A stretch of DNA of 58,106 nt from positions 1 through 58,106 of the forward strand of contig NZ_FRCA01000018.1 in NCBI RefSeq assembly GCF_900142755.1, given 5' to 3'. The translations under genes and the position numbers were made by a program. The stretch's first letter is position 1. Each line of letters starts with the position of its first letter. This stretch comes from Halomonas cupida (lineage in GTDB: Bacteria > Pseudomonadota > Gammaproteobacteria > Pseudomonadales > Halomonadaceae). The notes beneath the pieces were generated by a model. It was given only the letters and a program-made list of their open reading frames with translations, had not been told where the DNA came from and made no database searches. Below are positions 51,709 through 58,106 of the stretch, piece by piece.

Positions 51709-52074
51709 ATGGCCATGACATCTCGGTGGCTCGGTCTCCTCGACCGACGGCGGATGTGGGCGTGGCTGGCAGTGTTGGTCGCGCTGGTCATCGCCCTGGG
51801 CAGCCTGCTGCCGGGTGATGAGTTACCTGCCAACCTGCCGTCCGACAAGCTCAACCATCTGGTGGGTTACATGGGGCTGGCGGCACTGATCGCACTGTCC
51901 AGCCGGCGTTTCTGGTGGTCGGTTATCCTGGCGGTGGGTTTCGGGCTGGTGATCGAGTGGGTGCAGCTATACGTGCCGGGGCGCAGTGGTGGTGACATGC
52001 TCGATATCGCCGCCAACGCCATGGGGGCCCTGATCGGTGCAGGAATGATGGCCTGGCTTATCCGGGCTGCCTGA
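51709..52074 (+). CDS. VanZ-like membrane protein
   Basis: A 121-residue protein with four hydrophobic segments: WAWLAVLVALVIALGSLLPG, KLNHLVGYMGLAALIAL, WWSVILAVGFGLVIEWVQL and AMGALIGAGMMAWLI. The DKLNHLVGYMGL and IEWVQLYVPGRSGGDMLDI motifs are VanZ-like (phosphotransbutyrylase-like domain). Function outside the vancomycin context unknown. It lies four bases after hemE. Confidence 0.85.
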   Translation: MAMTSRWLGLLDRRRMWAWLAVLVALVIALGSLLPGDELPANLPSDKLNHLVGYMGLAALIALSSRRFWWSVILAVGFGLVIEWVQLYVPGRSGGDMLDIAANAMGALIGAGMMAWLIRAA

Positions 52075-52222
52075 AGTCGGAGTAACGGGTGACCTGAGCC
52101 CGGTTATGCTGAACCGATGAACCGGATGTCAAAGCCACAGCGCTGGTTATAGACTTGCTGAGCAGCAGATCTCGAGCACATTGAAGTGCGGATTTGACGT
52201 TTTCAGCGAGTAGACTTTCAGG

Positions 52223-52516
52223 ATGGAAAAGTCGCAGAAGCGCTATGGAGTGGCGGTGTGTCTCATCGGGCTTTTCGGACTGCTCGGAATTCACCATTTC
52301 TATCTGGGGCGCTGGTTACACGGCCTTGCTGACCTGGCGATGACAGCCACCGCGACCTACCTGTTGGTGACCGGCCAGGAATTGCTGGGCTGGGGTGTCC
52401 TGGCGGTGGATGGCATCCATACCCTTATCGTAATGATCATGCTCCTTGTCGGAGCATACAGGGATGGCCTGGGCAGGATTGTTGCCCACCCAGGTCAGCC
52501 GTTGACGAGTCATTGA
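52223..52516 (+). CDS. TM2-domain membrane protein
   Basis: A 97-residue protein with two to three hydrophobic segments. GLFGLLGIHHFYLGRWLHG is the TM2 domain signature, and a second hydrophobic pair follows. No function known for the family in bacteria. Gap of 148 bases to the VanZ-like gene. Confidence 0.8.
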   Translation: MEKSQKRYGVAVCLIGLFGLLGIHHFYLGRWLHGLADLAMTATATYLLVTGQELLGWGVLAVDGIHTLIVMIMLLVGAYRDGLGRIVAHPGQPLTSH

Positions 52517-52560
52517 ATTGACAGGAAACGATACGGAAGTCGGTCAGAATACCGACACTC

Positions 52561-52584
52561 ACGGGGGCGCTCTGGCACCCCCGT
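52561..52584. terminator. Terminator between TM2 and DUF genes
   Basis: ACGGGGG and CCCCCGT pair with a 10-base loop, followed by TTGCATT on the + strand. It lies between convergent genes. Confidence 0.7.
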
Positions 52585-52610
52585 TTGCATTGGGTTGCTG
52601 TTGAGGCGGG

Positions 52611-53159
52611 CTACAGGCTGGGTTCGCGACGGCCGGGACCGCTGCTGTCGTCGGTCTTGTCGTTGTCATCGGGACCGCTGTCGGCATCGTTGTTGCTGTC
52701 GGTCGATGCATCGATGTTCAATCCGGGCTCCTGCTGACGACGTTCGGCCAGAGTCGCAGCACGACGCTTGACCCGGGCCGTGCCCACCGCGGAGTCATCA
52801 TCGGTCAGGATCTGGCCCTGTGACGTCCAGGCCTGTTCCTTGTCGTGTACGGCGGGGCGGCGTTCGAAGGAACGCGTGACCACGGCTGAGGCATCGAAGC
52901 TTGGACGCATGCCGGCCAGGTGATGAGGCAGCAGCCATAGCTCGGCGATCAGACGGACGACGATCATGACCAGCAGCGTGATGGCCAGGCCGGCGGCCAG
53001 CGAGGGCCAGGCATCGGCCCAGCTCGCGGCGGTTATCCAGGGAGTACGTGGGATCAGCCACCCCAATCCCGCGACCACGGTGCCCAACTGCAGGGCGAGG
53101 TGGCAGAGCAGCAGGGTGCCACGGCGTAGAGGGGCGCGGGGGTAGAAAAACTGGCGCAT
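52611..53159 (-). CDS. Small membrane protein with acidic tail
   Basis: A 182-residue protein. The N-terminal 75 residues contain two hydrophobic segments (LLLCHLALQLGTVVAGLGWL and SLAAGLAITLLVMIVVRLIA) with RLIAELWLLPHHL after the second, a DUF4282-like layout; the remaining 100 residues are polar and end in a Asp/Asn-rich acidic tail (STDSNNDADSGPDDNDKTDD). AGAGGAAT precedes the ATG at 53159. Function unknown. Confidence 0.7.
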   Translation of the reverse strand: MRQFFYPRAPLRRGTLLLCHLALQLGTVVAGLGWLIPRTPWITAASWADAWPSLAAGLAITLLVMIVVRLIAELWLLPHHLAGMRPSFDASAVVTRSFERRPAVHDKEQAWTSQGQILTDDDSAVGTARVKRRAATLAERRQQEPGLNIDASTDSNNDADSGPDDNDKTDDSSGPGRREPSL

Positions 53160-53418
53160 GAGTATGATTCCTCTGGGTGTTGGCAGTGCGTGCGCCAACC
53201 AATTGCGACCTTCCTTGCAACACGGTTGTCATCGGTCTGGCCGGAGACAACCGTGTCTGAGTCAGGGGCGCATGCTACCGCAAAGGAGGTAGTTGGCGTC
53301 ACTGTCCGCGATGGGCGACGCCGTTGTCGCCGACAATGATCAGTTGACGCCTGGTCGGGCCGTTGCCATGGTGAGGGGGTAGTGCTTCCCGCCATTTCAT
53401 CTGCTGCGAGGATTGCCC

Positions 53419-53844
53419 ATGACGACTTATATCGTGGTGGCCGACGCGGCCCGCGCTCGTATCTTCACGAGACTGGGACCTAAACTGACGGAACAGGAAG
53501 GCCTGGTGCATGCCGAAGGGCGTCTGCACGAAGGCGATCTGGTTACCGACAATGGGACGGACTCGAGCGCTCATTTCTCCGCTACTCGTTCATCGGGTGG
53601 CGAGAAAGTGGCCACGGTTCACCATGAGGAGATATTCGCTCGCGAGATTACCGAACGGCTGTATCAGGTACGCAACGGCAATCAGATGGAGAAGCTGATT
53701 CTGGTCGCGCCACCGCGCTTTCTTGGACAGTTGCGTGACAAGCTGGATGCTCCGACCAGCAAACTGGTCATTCACTCCCTGTCCAAGGACCTGACCAAGG
53801 CCAGCACCGAGGAGATCGCCAACGCGATCGAGGATCTGCGCTGA
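53419..53844 (+). CDS. Host-attachment protein family (baeRF-like)
   Basis: A 141-residue cytosolic protein. YIVVADAARARIFTRLGPKL at the N-terminus and LILVAPPRFLGQLRDKL plus LVIHSLSKDLTKASTEEI are signatures of the family annotated as host attachment protein (PF10116), related to archaeal release-factor-like folds. Its role is unproven; the name comes from plant-associated bacteria. GAGGAT precedes the ATG at 53419. Confidence 0.82.
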   Translation: MTTYIVVADAARARIFTRLGPKLTEQEGLVHAEGRLHEGDLVTDNGTDSSAHFSATRSSGGEKVATVHHEEIFAREITERLYQVRNGNQMEKLILVAPPRFLGQLRDKLDAPTSKLVIHSLSKDLTKASTEEIANAIEDLR

Positions 53845-53890
53845 CTGCCTCCTGATTCCATCTCACCAGTCAATCTCACTAGCATGGTTA

Positions 53891-53938
53891 TCCGAGCCAT
53901 GTGTGGTTCGAGCCATGTGTGGTTCGAGATAGGTGTGA
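53891..53938. repeat. 16-bp tandem repeat
   Basis: TCCGAGCCATGTGTGG is followed by TTCGAGCCATGTGTGG and a degenerate third TTCGAGATAGGTGTGA. It lies between the convergent host-attachment and LysR genes. Confidence 0.7.
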
Positions 53939-53988
53939 TGCGAGCCAGTAGACACAAAGGTGCTGGCTCGCTCATGTCATGCAGGGCC

Positions 53989-54915
53989 TCAGGGAATATG
54001 CGGTAGATCGATCTCGTCGCTGCGCTTGATGCCTTCTGTCATCTGACGGCACTGACGCAGGAACTCTCGCATGCCCGCGGCCAGATACTTGTGGCGATGC
54101 CAGATGAAGGTGAACTGGCGGCTGAGGTCCAGCTCAGGCGTGGGAATCGGTGTCAGGCTGCCGCGCCGGAAGGCATCGCGTAATGCCAGTCGCGACACAC
54201 AGCCGATGCCGAGGCCCGACTCCACCGCTCGCTTGATACCTTCGGTGTGTTCCAGTTCCAGCAGGATATTGAAGCGACCACGCCGGTGGCGGGCGGCCTG
54301 TTCCAGAGTCAGGCGGGTGCCTGACCCCTCTTCACGCATGATCCAGGCTTCGCGCAGCAGGCGATCCAGTTCCACTGGGCCCTGGTTGGCCAGTGGGTGG
54401 CGCGGCGAGCAGAACACCACCAGATCATCCTCGACCCAGGGTTGGGTAATTACTTCCTCTTCCTCGCATTGCCCCTCGATCAATCCGAGATCGAGCTGGT
54501 GGTGGCGAACGCTGTCGATGATCGTGCGCGTGTTGCGTACCTGCAGGCGTACGCGGCTGCCGGGGTGCCGCTGCATGAAGTCACTGATCAACAGGGTGGC
54601 AAGATAGTTGCCGATGGTCAGAGTGGCGCCCACATCCAGGTGACCGATGCCCTGCTGACCGCGCAATAGCTCCTCGACTTCCTCAGCGCGATCGAGTAGT
54701 GCCACTGCCTTGGGCAACAGCTGGAAGCCCAGAGCATTGAGTTTGAGGCGTTTGCCGATGCGGTCGAGCAGTTGACAGTCGAACTGGCGCTCCAGCTCGG
54801 CCAGGGCCGTGCTGGCAGCGGACTGGGACAGGGAAAGCGCGCGGGCTGCACGGGAGACGCTTTCGTGCTGCGCGACGGCAACGAAGACCTCGAGTTGGCG
54901 CAGGGTATAGCGCAT
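53989..54915 (-). CDS. finR: LysR-family regulator, FinR/YeiE-like
   Basis: A 308-residue LysR regulator with HTH (residues 3-62: LEVFVAVAQHESVSRAARAL, SLSQSAASTALAELERQFD). It diverges from fpr with a 171-base gap, the arrangement of finR and fpr in Pseudomonas, where FinR activates fpr under oxidative stress. A CTTAT-TG-ATAAG palindrome is in the gap. The identity rests on context and general similarity. Confidence 0.8.
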   Translation of the reverse strand: MRYTLRQLEVFVAVAQHESVSRAARALSLSQSAASTALAELERQFDCQLLDRIGKRLKLNALGFQLLPKAVALLDRAEEVEELLRGQQGIGHLDVGATLTIGNYLATLLISDFMQRHPGSRVRLQVRNTRTIIDSVRHHQLDLGLIEGQCEEEEVITQPWVEDDLVVFCSPRHPLANQGPVELDRLLREAWIMREEGSGTRLTLEQAARHRRGRFNILLELEHTEGIKRAVESGLGIGCVSRLALRDAFRRGSLTPIPTPELDLSRQFTFIWHRHKYLAAGMREFLRQCRQMTEGIKRSDEIDLPHIP

Positions 54916-54956
54916 GGCGAGCTCCGCATGAACGAGGGATTTCAGTCTATATCTAT

Positions 54957-54968
54957 CTTATTGATAAG
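54957..54968. promoter_or_regulatory. Putative FinR operator
   Basis: CTTAT and ATAAG flank TG in the gap between the divergent LysR and fpr genes, 41 bases upstream of the LysR start and 119 bases before fpr. Its AT-rich dyad fits a LysR-type box. Confidence 0.45.
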
Positions 54969-55086
54969 TCATATCCATACAATCCATTTAACAGATAACG
55001 GGACAAGGCTTAGAATCCTCTGCAAGTCATCATTGTCCTGTTTATTCGATACAGGAATATGTAGCGCACCTTTTCGAGGAGTCGGC

Positions 55087-55863
55087 ATGAGCAAGTTTGC
55101 CCTGGAAGAAGTTCTCAGCGTTCATCACTGGAACGATACCCTGTTCAGCTTCCGTACTACCCGTGAGCGTAGTCTGCGGTTCAAGAACGGCCAGTTCGTC
55201 ATGATCGGTCTGGAAGTGGCAGGCAAGCCGCTGATGCGTGCCTACTCCGTTGCCAGCCCCAACTATGAGGATCACCTCGAGTTCTTCTCGATCAAGGTGC
55301 CGGATGGTCCGCTGACCTCGCGTCTGCAGCACCTCAAGGTGGGTGACCAGATCATGGTCAGCCGCAAGCCGACCGGCACTCTGGTGTGTGACGACCTGCT
55401 GCCGGGGCGCAACCTGTATCTGCTGTCCACCGGCACCGGTCTCGCGCCTTTCATGAGCCTGATCCAGGATCCGGAAGTCTACGAGCGCTATGAGAAGGTA
55501 GTGCTGGTGCACGGCGTGCGTAACGTCAATGAGCTGGCCTATGCCGACTTCATCACCAGGGACCTTCCTGCCCACGAGTATCTCGGTGAAGAGATCGCTG
55601 CGAAGCTGGTCTATTACCCCACGGTGACCCGTGAGGAATTCCACACCATGGGCCGTCTGACCGACCACATCCGCAGTGGCAAGTTGACCGAAGACAAGGG
55701 CCTGCCGCCCATCGATCCCAAGCAGGATCGTGCCATGATCTGCGGCAGCCCGGCGATGCTCGACGATACCAGCGCGTTGCTGGATGAGCTGGGCTTCAAC
55801 ATTTCTCCGCGTATGGGCGAGCCGGGCGACTACGTGATCGAACGTGCCTTCGTAGAGAAGTAA
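55087..55863 (+). CDS. fpr: Ferredoxin-NADP+ reductase
   Basis: A 258-residue FAD flavoprotein that moves electrons between NADPH and ferredoxin or flavodoxin. FAD site RAYSVASPNYEDHLEFF and NADPH site LLSTGTGLAPFMSL are conserved; the C-terminal YVIERAFVEK is as in bacterial subclass I enzymes. GAGGAG precedes the ATG at 55087. It is divergent from the LysR (FinR-like) gene. Confidence 0.95.
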   Translation: MSKFALEEVLSVHHWNDTLFSFRTTRERSLRFKNGQFVMIGLEVAGKPLMRAYSVASPNYEDHLEFFSIKVPDGPLTSRLQHLKVGDQIMVSRKPTGTLVCDDLLPGRNLYLLSTGTGLAPFMSLIQDPEVYERYEKVVLVHGVRNVNELAYADFITRDLPAHEYLGEEIAAKLVYYPTVTREEFHTMGRLTDHIRSGKLTEDKGLPPIDPKQDRAMICGSPAMLDDTSALLDELGFNISPRMGEPGDYVIERAFVEK

Positions 55864-55933
55864 GTACGAGTAGAGAAGTCAATCGTCGAGAAATAAACCC
55901 GGCCGCATTCAAGGCCAGGTTGCAGTAATCCAC

Positions 55934-55967
55934 CACCCCGAGGGCAGCGATGCCTTCGGGGTGGTTT
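55934..55967. terminator. Terminator after fpr
   Basis: CCACCCCGA and TCGGGGTGG pair, with GGCA/TGCC inside and a short loop, followed by TTT. Convergent with the VOC gene, so it can serve both. Confidence 0.7.
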
Positions 55968-55982
55968 GCGTCTGGATGCAGG

Positions 55983-56387
55983 TCAGGACAGACGCTGTCC
56001 CGAGACACTGGGATGGTAGAGTGGCTGCACACTGTTGCCGTCGGGGTCGAGGCAGTAGAAGCTACGGCCACCATCGGCGTGGTCGTGTGGCTCGCGGCTG
56101 ATGGTAACACCGGACTCGGCCAGCCAGGTGTGCCAGGCATCCACATCCTCGCGTTGATCGACGACAAAGCCAAAATGATCGAGGCGTTGAGGGTCGTCAC
56201 CGGTGTCCTGGCGGGCACGGCTCAGCGAGAAGTTGTCATTGCCGAGGGTTAGATAGACCAGGTCGTTGTGGGCCCGCCGCAGGACCTGCATTCCCAGCAG
56301 ATCGACATAGAAGCGTTCACAGGCTTCCAGGTCCTGCACTTGCAGAGCGATATGGCGCATGCCATTGAGAGGGGCTGGTCGAGACAT
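55983..56387 (-). CDS. Glyoxalase/dioxygenase (VOC) family protein
   Basis: A 134-residue single-VOC protein. MRHIALQVQDLEACERFYVD starts the first beta-alpha-beta unit and HFGFVVDQREDVDAWHTWL the second; metal-ligand candidates are His11, His near 69, and Glu/Asp near the C-terminus (YCLDPDGNSVQ). Substrate unknown. The ATG at 56387 has GGGAGCC at the right distance; the longer frame upstream is unrelated. Confidence 0.85.
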   Translation of the reverse strand: MSRPAPLNGMRHIALQVQDLEACERFYVDLLGMQVLRRAHNDLVYLTLGNDNFSLSRARQDTGDDPQRLDHFGFVVDQREDVDAWHTWLAESGVTISREPHDHADGGRSFYCLDPDGNSVQPLYHPSVSGQRLS

Positions 56388-56490
56388 CTTGCAGGCTCCC
56401 TGAGGGTTGGATAGTGTTGTTGGAAAATATTTCCATAATGCGTGCCCTGGCGCCGCAAGACAACCCCTCCACCTGCAGAAGGATCCGCAC

Positions 56491-56796
56491 ATGTACTGCA
56501 TCATTGTCAGAACAGAACTCAAACCCGGCAATCGCGAGCAGTTTCTTGATGCCATGCTGGACAATGCCCGAGCCTCGGTTCATGACGAGCCGGGTTGCCT
56601 GGTGTTTGATGTCATAGAGGATCGTGAAACCCCCGACTGTTTTCATCTCTACGAGATCTATCGCGATGAACAGGCACTTGCCGCCCACAAGGAGACGCCA
56701 CACTATCGCGCTTCACGTGAGGTGGTAACACCGCTGATTGCGGCCCAGAGTGTGATTCGGGCGGATGTGCTGGGCTGCAATCCGGAGTTGCGCTGA
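56491..56796 (+). CDS. ABM-domain monooxygenase-like protein
   Basis: A 101-residue ferredoxin-like fold protein. MYCIIVRTELKPGNREQFLD, EPGCLVFDVIEDRETPDCFH and LYEIYRDEQALAAHKETPHY match the antibiotic biosynthesis monooxygenase domain (quinol monooxygenase-like). These enzymes are cofactor-independent oxygenases or hydrolases of reactive quinols. AGAAGGA precedes the ATG. Confidence 0.87.
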   Translation: MYCIIVRTELKPGNREQFLDAMLDNARASVHDEPGCLVFDVIEDRETPDCFHLYEIYRDEQALAAHKETPHYRASREVVTPLIAAQSVIRADVLGCNPELR

Positions 56797-56900
56797 AGGT
56801 TGGCAGTGATCCTGGCCGGGCAGGCTGTGTACACTTGGCGGCAATATGGCTCGAGACAGGGCCTTTATGATCACCAGGGAACGATCACCAAGGAGAACCG

Positions 56901-57113
56901 ATGCATCCCGAGGACCTGGAGAAACTGGTCACCATGACCATGCCGTTCGGCAAGTATGTGGGCACTATCATTGCGGACCTGCCCGGCCCGTACCTCAACT
57001 GGTTTGCGCGTGAAGGCTTTCCCGGGGGAGAGATCGGGCGCTTGCTGGCGCTGATGCACGAGATCGATCACAACGGCCTGAGCGACCTGCTGGAACCTTT
57101 GCGCAAGAGCTGA
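56901..57113 (+). CDS. DUF3820 protein
   Basis: A 70-residue protein of the DUF3820 family with MPFGKYVGTIIADLPGPYLN and WFAREGFPGGEIGRLLALMH, the conserved FGKYxGxxxxDLPxxYLxWF segment. It is convergent with glnK and separated by a terminator. Function unknown. CAAGGAGA precedes the ATG. Confidence 0.85.
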   Translation: MHPEDLEKLVTMTMPFGKYVGTIIADLPGPYLNWFAREGFPGGEIGRLLALMHEIDHNGLSDLLEPLRKS

Positions 57114-57132
57114 TGGTGTCCCGGAGATGAAA

Positions 57133-57163
57133 AATCCCCTCCAACCACTGGCTGGAGGGGATT
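57133..57163. terminator. Terminator between DUF3820 gene and glnK
   Basis: AATCCCCTCCA and TGGAGGGGATT form an 11-bp stem with a 9-base loop, flanked on the left by a run of A (T on the minus strand). Confidence 0.8.
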
Positions 57164-57178
57164 CCATGCTGCTCGAAG

Positions 57179-57517
57179 CTATACCGCGTCCTTGTCGGTC
57201 TCCCCGGTGCGGATACGAATCACCTGCTCCAGCGGGGTAACAAAGATCTTGCCGTCACCGATCTTGCCGGTGTTGGCGACCTGGGTAATGGCCTCGATGA
57301 CCTGTTCGGTCATGCCGTCATCCACCGCGACTTCGAGCTTTACCTTGGGCAGGAAGTCGACCACATACTCCGCACCACGATACAGCTCGGTGTGGCCCTT
57401 CTGACGGCCAAAGCCCTTGACCTCGGTGACAGTGATGCCCTGCACGCCGATTTCCGAAAGCGACTCACGGACGTCGTCGAGCTTGAATGGCTTGATAATC
57501 GCGGTCACCAGTTTCAT
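57179..57517 (-). CDS. glnK: PII nitrogen-regulatory protein, GlnK-like
   Basis: A 112-residue PII signal protein. The N-terminal MKLVTAIIKPFKLDDVRESL, T-loop EVKGFGRQKGHTELYRGAEY with the uridylylated Tyr51, and GDGKIFVTPLEQVIRIRTGE are conserved. It senses 2-oxoglutarate, ATP and ADP and controls glutamine synthetase adenylylation and ammonium transport. The usual partner amtB is not next to it; the stop is followed by a terminator. Confidence 0.93.
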   Translation of the reverse strand: MKLVTAIIKPFKLDDVRESLSEIGVQGITVTEVKGFGRQKGHTELYRGAEYVVDFLPKVKLEVAVDDGMTEQVIEAITQVANTGKIGDGKIFVTPLEQVIRIRTGETDKDAV

Positions 57518-57636
57518 GGCGTAATCCTCTTGCTGTCCGTGTGGAGAAGGTTCGGCACGGCCTGGCCATGGGCGCCAGTTGTGCTCGCTTCCTGAATACA
57601 GTGTGAGACAAGCATACTCCTGGAGGAGGCAATTGA

Positions 57637-57775
57637 AAAAGTGTCGGTGTGGTGCGGAGCCACGAGCTTCGAGACGCGAGCGGCGAGCGCATCGGTGATG
57701 CGTTGGATCTGGTACAGGCCAGTCAGGCCATCAGCCTGGAGTTTGAGCCTGAAGATTGTGGGGCGGCACAGTTGG
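57637..57775 (+). pseudogene. Possible xseA C-terminal relic cut by the IS element
   Basis: A frame from 57637 to the IS boundary encodes LRDASGERIGDALDLVQASQ and then AISLEFEPEDCGAAQLV, which lines up with the C-terminal beta region of exonuclease VII large subunits (RDxxGxxIxxAxxLxxGQxxxLxFxDGxxxAxV). There is a stop just upstream at 57634, no proper start, and the frame runs into IS sequence, so it would be a truncated relic. The alignment is by eye only. Confidence 0.3.
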
Positions 57776-58106
57776 TGTGCCCCCAAAAAAGTAGACACCT
57801 CGGTTCAAGCCGCCAACTCGTATGCCCTGGGCGCTAACCCGCCCAGGGTTTCGTGAGAGCGGACATTGTCATAATACTCGCCAATGTAATATGCCACGGC
57901 GTCTTCCATCTCCCTGCGGCTGATCAAGCCCAGATGGTGCAACCACTCCCGTTTCATCAACGAGAAGAAGCTCTCTGCACAGGCGTTATCCCAACAGTTT
58001 CCACGTCGGGACATGCTGATGGTGAGGCCGGCTCCACTCAGCGTCTTCAGCACCTCTTCACTGCGATACTGCACTCCCTGATCTGAGTGAAACAGGCTGC
58101 CGCCTG
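57776..58106 (-). mobile_element. IS3-family insertion sequence, partial (right end in window)
   Basis: The boundary at about 57776 starts TGTGCCCCCAAAAAAGTAG, a typical IS3 terminal repeat beginning with TG. The element extends beyond the window end; only the 3' part of the transposase and the end repeat are visible. Confidence 0.75.
57805..58106 (-). CDS. IS3-family transposase OrfB, C-terminal part
   Basis: The frame is open at the window edge. It encodes the DDE catalytic region: Asp in FHSDQGVQY (58085 region), Glu in NCWDNACAESFFSLMKREW, and the C-terminal YYIGEYYDNVRSHETLG, the standard IS3 tail. No stop or frameshift is seen in the visible 100 residues, so it may be active. The N-terminal half and OrfA lie outside. 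Confidence 0.9.
   Translation of the reverse strand, partial: GGSLFHSDQGVQYRSEEVLKTLSGAGLTISMSRRGNCWDNACAESFFSLMKREWLHHLGLISRREMEDAVAYYIGEYYDNVRSHETLGGLAPRAYELAA

Noticed and set aside
57520..57640. Sigma-54 promoter for glnK
   Set aside because: TGGCGC occurs but no TTGCA-type -12 element lies at the required spacing.

Overview
The window looks like a chromosomal segment of a halophilic or marine gammaproteobacterium of the Halomonas/Chromohalobacter type. The evidence is a high G+C backbone, acidic proteins, Pseudomonas/Halomonas-style gene pairs (a LysR regulator divergent from fpr; xseB-ispA-dxs; gshB, yqgE, ruvX) and many organic-acid, aromatic and polyamine uptake or catabolic genes. 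The assignment rests on gene content only; there is no rRNA or other marker to fix the genus.

Layout. 1-833: 3' part of an aldehyde dehydrogenase. 834-2690: AT-richer island with a Sel1-type lipoprotein gene and a dead IS3 transposase tail. 2691-6684: cvfB-like gene, dmeF-type metal exporter, gshB, yqgE, ruvX. 6765-9903: APC (PuuP-like) permease, nitrilase-type hydrolase and divergent LuxR regulator. 9965-15182: pyrB, a MocR/PdxR-type regulator, a HigB/HigA toxin-antitoxin pair lying between two copies of the regulator's promoter, a DUF1127 gene and a PhzF-like gene. 15422-21537: catabolic cluster (two SDRs, TctABC transporter, cupin dioxygenase) with a divergent IclR regulator and a clear operator. 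21578-25483: AnsA-type asparaginase, small unknown proteins, Bcr/CflA exporter. 25575-30469: tyrosine/homogentisate operon hmgA-fah-maiA, esterase, MarR regulator. 30489-35883: Rieske protein, IclR regulator, enoyl-CoA hydratase homologue, NCS2 purine permease, 8-oxoguanine deaminase. 36331-45566: EamA transporter with an unusual tandem-hairpin leader, serA, xseB-ispA-dxs, phytase-like secreted protein, djlA. 45557-57517: two LysR regulators, aldo/keto reductase, NhaC antiporter, ribA, hemE, small membrane proteins, fpr, glnK. 57776-58106: end of an intact-looking IS3-family element running off the window.

The most unusual signals are non-coding. (1) A roughly 165-173 bp element made of up to five consecutive hairpins with TATTAAC/GTTAATA ends occurs three times (12699, 15218, 22893). 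(2) The MocR promoter is duplicated on both sides of higBA; all three GTAC-centred half-sites changed together and one spacing changed by 11 bp. (3) Two tandem 51-bp units, each with two hairpins, precede the EamA transporter gene, and their first stems differ in sequence while staying paired. (4) Tandem repeats of 14, 15 and 16 bp sit in three intergenic gaps. None of these could be searched against databases here.
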